NCBI GenBank assembly: GCA_038251625.1
Contig: JBBSBE010000171.1
Coordinates: 1-7,174 of the forward strand
DNA: 7,174 bases
Direction of reading: 5' to 3'
Origin: JBBQXK01 sp038251625
GTDB taxonomy: Bacteria; Pseudomonadota; Alphaproteobacteria; Rhodobacterales; Rhodobacteraceae
The notes beneath the pieces are model-generated. The model was given only the letters and a program-made list of their open reading frames with translations, made no database searches and was not told the DNA's origin. This document shows positions 5,915 to 7,174 of this stretch, one piece after another. The translations under genes were made by a program, and so were the position numbers. Position 1 is the stretch's first letter. Every line of letters starts with the position of its first letter.

Positions 5915-5918
5915 GAGG
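5915..5918 (+). promoter_or_regulatory. Ribosome binding site (GAGG) fixing the GTG start of soxB
   Basis: GAGG lies 5 bases before the GTG at 5924. It supports this non-ATG start over any upstream in-frame start. The resulting N-terminus begins MRYSGLRVIAEGL, the expected beginning of alphaproteobacterial SoxB proteins as I recall them. Confidence 0.7.
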
Positions 5919-5923
5919 TTCAC

Positions 5924-7174
5924 GTGCGCTATTCCGGGCTGCGGGTCATTGCCGAAGGGCTGAAGGGCAACACCGGCTGGGGCCGCGCATGGCGCGATCC
6001 GGCGCCCAAGGGCGAATACGATGCCATCATCATCGGCGGCGGCGGGCACGGGCTTTCCACGGCCTATTACCTGGCCAAGAACCACGGGCTGACCAACATC
6101 GCCGTCCTTGAAAAAGGCCTGCTGGGCCAAGGAAACATCGGGCGCAACACAACCATCGTGCGCGCCAACTACTTCCTGCCCGGCAATTCCGAGTTTTACA
6201 GCCATTCCCTGAAACTGTGGGAGGGGCTGGAAGGCGAGTTGAATTACAACGTGATGCATTCGCAGCGCGGCCTCATCAATCTTTTTCACTCTGACGGCCA
6301 GCGCGATGCCTTCGTGCGGCGCGGCAATTCCATGGTCAATCAGGGGGATGATGCGATCTTGCTGGACCGGGACGGCGTGCGCGAACACCTGCCCTATCTC
6401 GATTTCGAACAGACCCGCTTTCCGATCTACGGCGGCCTTTACCACCCGCGTGGCGGCTCTGCCCGGCACGATGCCGTGGCATGGGGCTATGCGCGTGGGG
6501 CGGATCAGCGCGGCGTGGATCTGATCCAGCATTGCGAAGTGACCGGGATCGACATCGAGAACGGCCGCGTGCGGGGCGTGCAGACCACGCGCGGGCCGAT
6601 CCGGGCCCGCAAGGTGGGGATCGTGGTGGCCGGGCGGTCAAGCCAGGTGGCGGCGATGGCCGGAATGCGCCTGCCGATCGAAAGCCACATCCTGCAGGCC
6701 TTCGTGACCGAGGGGCTGAAGCCCGTCATCAACCATGTCGTCAGCTTCGGGATGGGCCACTTCTACATCAGCCAGTCCGACAAGGGCGGCCTTGTGTTCG
6801 GTGGCGATCTTGATTTCTACGCAAGCTATGCTGCACGGGGCAACCTGCCCATGGTCGAACATGTGATGGAAGCGGGGATGACGCTGATGCCGATGATCGG
6901 GCGGGCACGCGTGCTGCGGTCATGGGGCGGGATCATGGACATGTCGCCCGATGGCAGCCCCGTGATCGACAAGACGCATGTGGACGGCCTCTACCTCGAT
7001 TGCGGCTGGAACTACGGCGGCTTCAAGGCCGTGCCCGCCAGCGGCTGGTGCATGGCCCACCTGATGGCGACGGACCAGCCGCATGATGTCGCCAAACGCT
7101 TCCGCCTCGACCGCTTCGCCACCGGCCATCTGCTGGACGAAGAAGGCACCGGCAGCCAGCACAACCTGCATTGA
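5924..7174 (+). CDS. soxB: Sarcosine oxidase subunit beta (heterotetrameric type), FAD-dependent oxidoreductase
   Basis: This complete 416-residue protein, with its TGA in the last three bases of the window, belongs to the DAO-type FAD oxidoreductases. It matches the beta subunit of heterotetrameric sarcosine oxidase, which oxidises sarcosine to glycine while the alpha subunit passes the methyl group to tetrahydrofolate. The N-terminal dinucleotide-binding motif is IIIGGGGHGLSTAYYL (35-50), followed by the acidic end of strand 2 in VLEKG (61-65) and GRNTTIVRANYFLPGN (73-88). GGSARHDAVAWGYARG (177-192) contains His182. From memory this aligns with the His of the Corynebacterium beta subunit that carries covalent FMN (His173). 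C-terminal LRSWGGIMD (331-339) and GWNYGGFKAVPASG (361-374) are the usual FAD/substrate-side motifs. Length agrees with the family at about 405-417. The GTG start has GAGG 5 bases upstream. The delta, alpha and gamma subunit genes are expected just beyond the right edge. A monomeric DAO-family enzyme is less likely, given the N-terminal MRYSGLRVIAEGL. Confidence 0.93.
   Translation: MRYSGLRVIAEGLKGNTGWGRAWRDPAPKGEYDAIIIGGGGHGLSTAYYLAKNHGLTNIAVLEKGLLGQGNIGRNTTIVRANYFLPGNSEFYSHSLKLWEGLEGELNYNVMHSQRGLINLFHSDGQRDAFVRRGNSMVNQGDDAILLDRDGVREHLPYLDFEQTRFPIYGGLYHPRGGSARHDAVAWGYARGADQRGVDLIQHCEVTGIDIENGRVRGVQTTRGPIRARKVGIVVAGRSSQVAAMAGMRLPIESHILQAFVTEGLKPVINHVVSFGMGHFYISQSDKGGLVFGGDLDFYASYAARGNLPMVEHVMEAGMTLMPMIGRARVLRSWGGIMDMSPDGSPVIDKTHVDGLYLDCGWNYGGFKAVPASGWCMAHLMATDQPHDVAKRFRLDRFATGHLLDEEGTGSQHNLH

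Larger units (their letters stand above)
5712..5923. other. Intergenic region between the dehydrogenase gene and soxB
   Basis: These 212 bases hold a stem-loop 35 bases after the dehydrogenase stop (5747-5782) and the soxB ribosome binding site. The soxB frame stays open upstream to about 5774, but that stretch is Arg/Pro/Ala-rich and unlike the protein family. A weak promoter-like pair, TTGGGC (5848-5853) and GATAGT (5870-5875) with a 16-base spacer, would start transcription about 40 bases before soxB. It matches consensus poorly and I do not call it. The gap and stem-loop suggest soxB begins its own transcription unit. Confidence 0.55.

Noticed and set aside
5891..6532. Minus-strand frame of 213 codons opposite soxB
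   Set aside because: It is antisense to conserved FAD-binding motifs of soxB and shows no protein family features.

Overview
The window looks like a chromosomal segment of a GC-rich alphaproteobacterium, most likely a Rhodobacteraceae (roseobacter-type) species. I infer this from the strong G/C bias at third codon positions and from the gene set: a Tad-type pseudopilin trio next to a Glu/Leu/Phe/Val dehydrogenase and a sarcosine oxidase beta subunit. This is recognition from memory, without a search. I see no mobile element, CRISPR array, tRNA or rRNA.

Layout from left to right. (1) A pirin-family gene on the minus strand, whose 3' end runs off the left edge (1-438). (2) Divergent from it, a small two-helix membrane protein with a PH-like soluble part, unrecognised by name (600-1076, plus). 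(3) Convergent with that gene, and separated by only 20 bases, is a three-gene minus-strand operon read from 3860 down to 1097: a TadG-like von Willebrand factor A (VWA) protein and two TadE-like pseudopilins. The first junction is a 4-base stop/start overlap. At the second, the Shine-Dalgarno of the last gene overlaps the stop of the gene before it. (4) A 420-base divergent intergenic region (3861-4280) with several inverted repeats. (5) A complete glutamate-type dehydrogenase gene (4281-5711, plus). (6) A 212-base gap with a strong stem-loop. (7) A complete soxB-like gene (5924-7174, plus), whose stop codon is the last three bases of the window.

Two functional groups are visible. The TadG/TadE/TadE proteins all have a short cytoplasmic N-terminus ending in Glu-Asp-Gly, one transmembrane helix and an exported C-terminal domain. 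Both TadE-like proteins have Gly followed by Glu at +5, the pattern cut by prepilin peptidases in the Tad system. No Tad ATPase, secretin or Flp pilin gene is in the window, so the trio looks like a satellite set relying on machinery encoded elsewhere. The dehydrogenase and the sarcosine oxidase subunit fit amino-acid and methylated-amine catabolism: sarcosine to glycine plus a one-carbon unit, and glutamate/2-oxoglutarate nitrogen exchange.

I found no clearly new multi-gene system. The items most worth a second look are the interrupted VWA domain of the TadG-like protein, the orphan pseudopilin pair, the same TGCCAAG/CTTGGCA inverted-repeat arms on both sides of the dehydrogenase gene, an 8-9-8 perfect dyad upstream of that gene, and a GC-only hairpin just before the ribosome binding site of the TadG-like gene.
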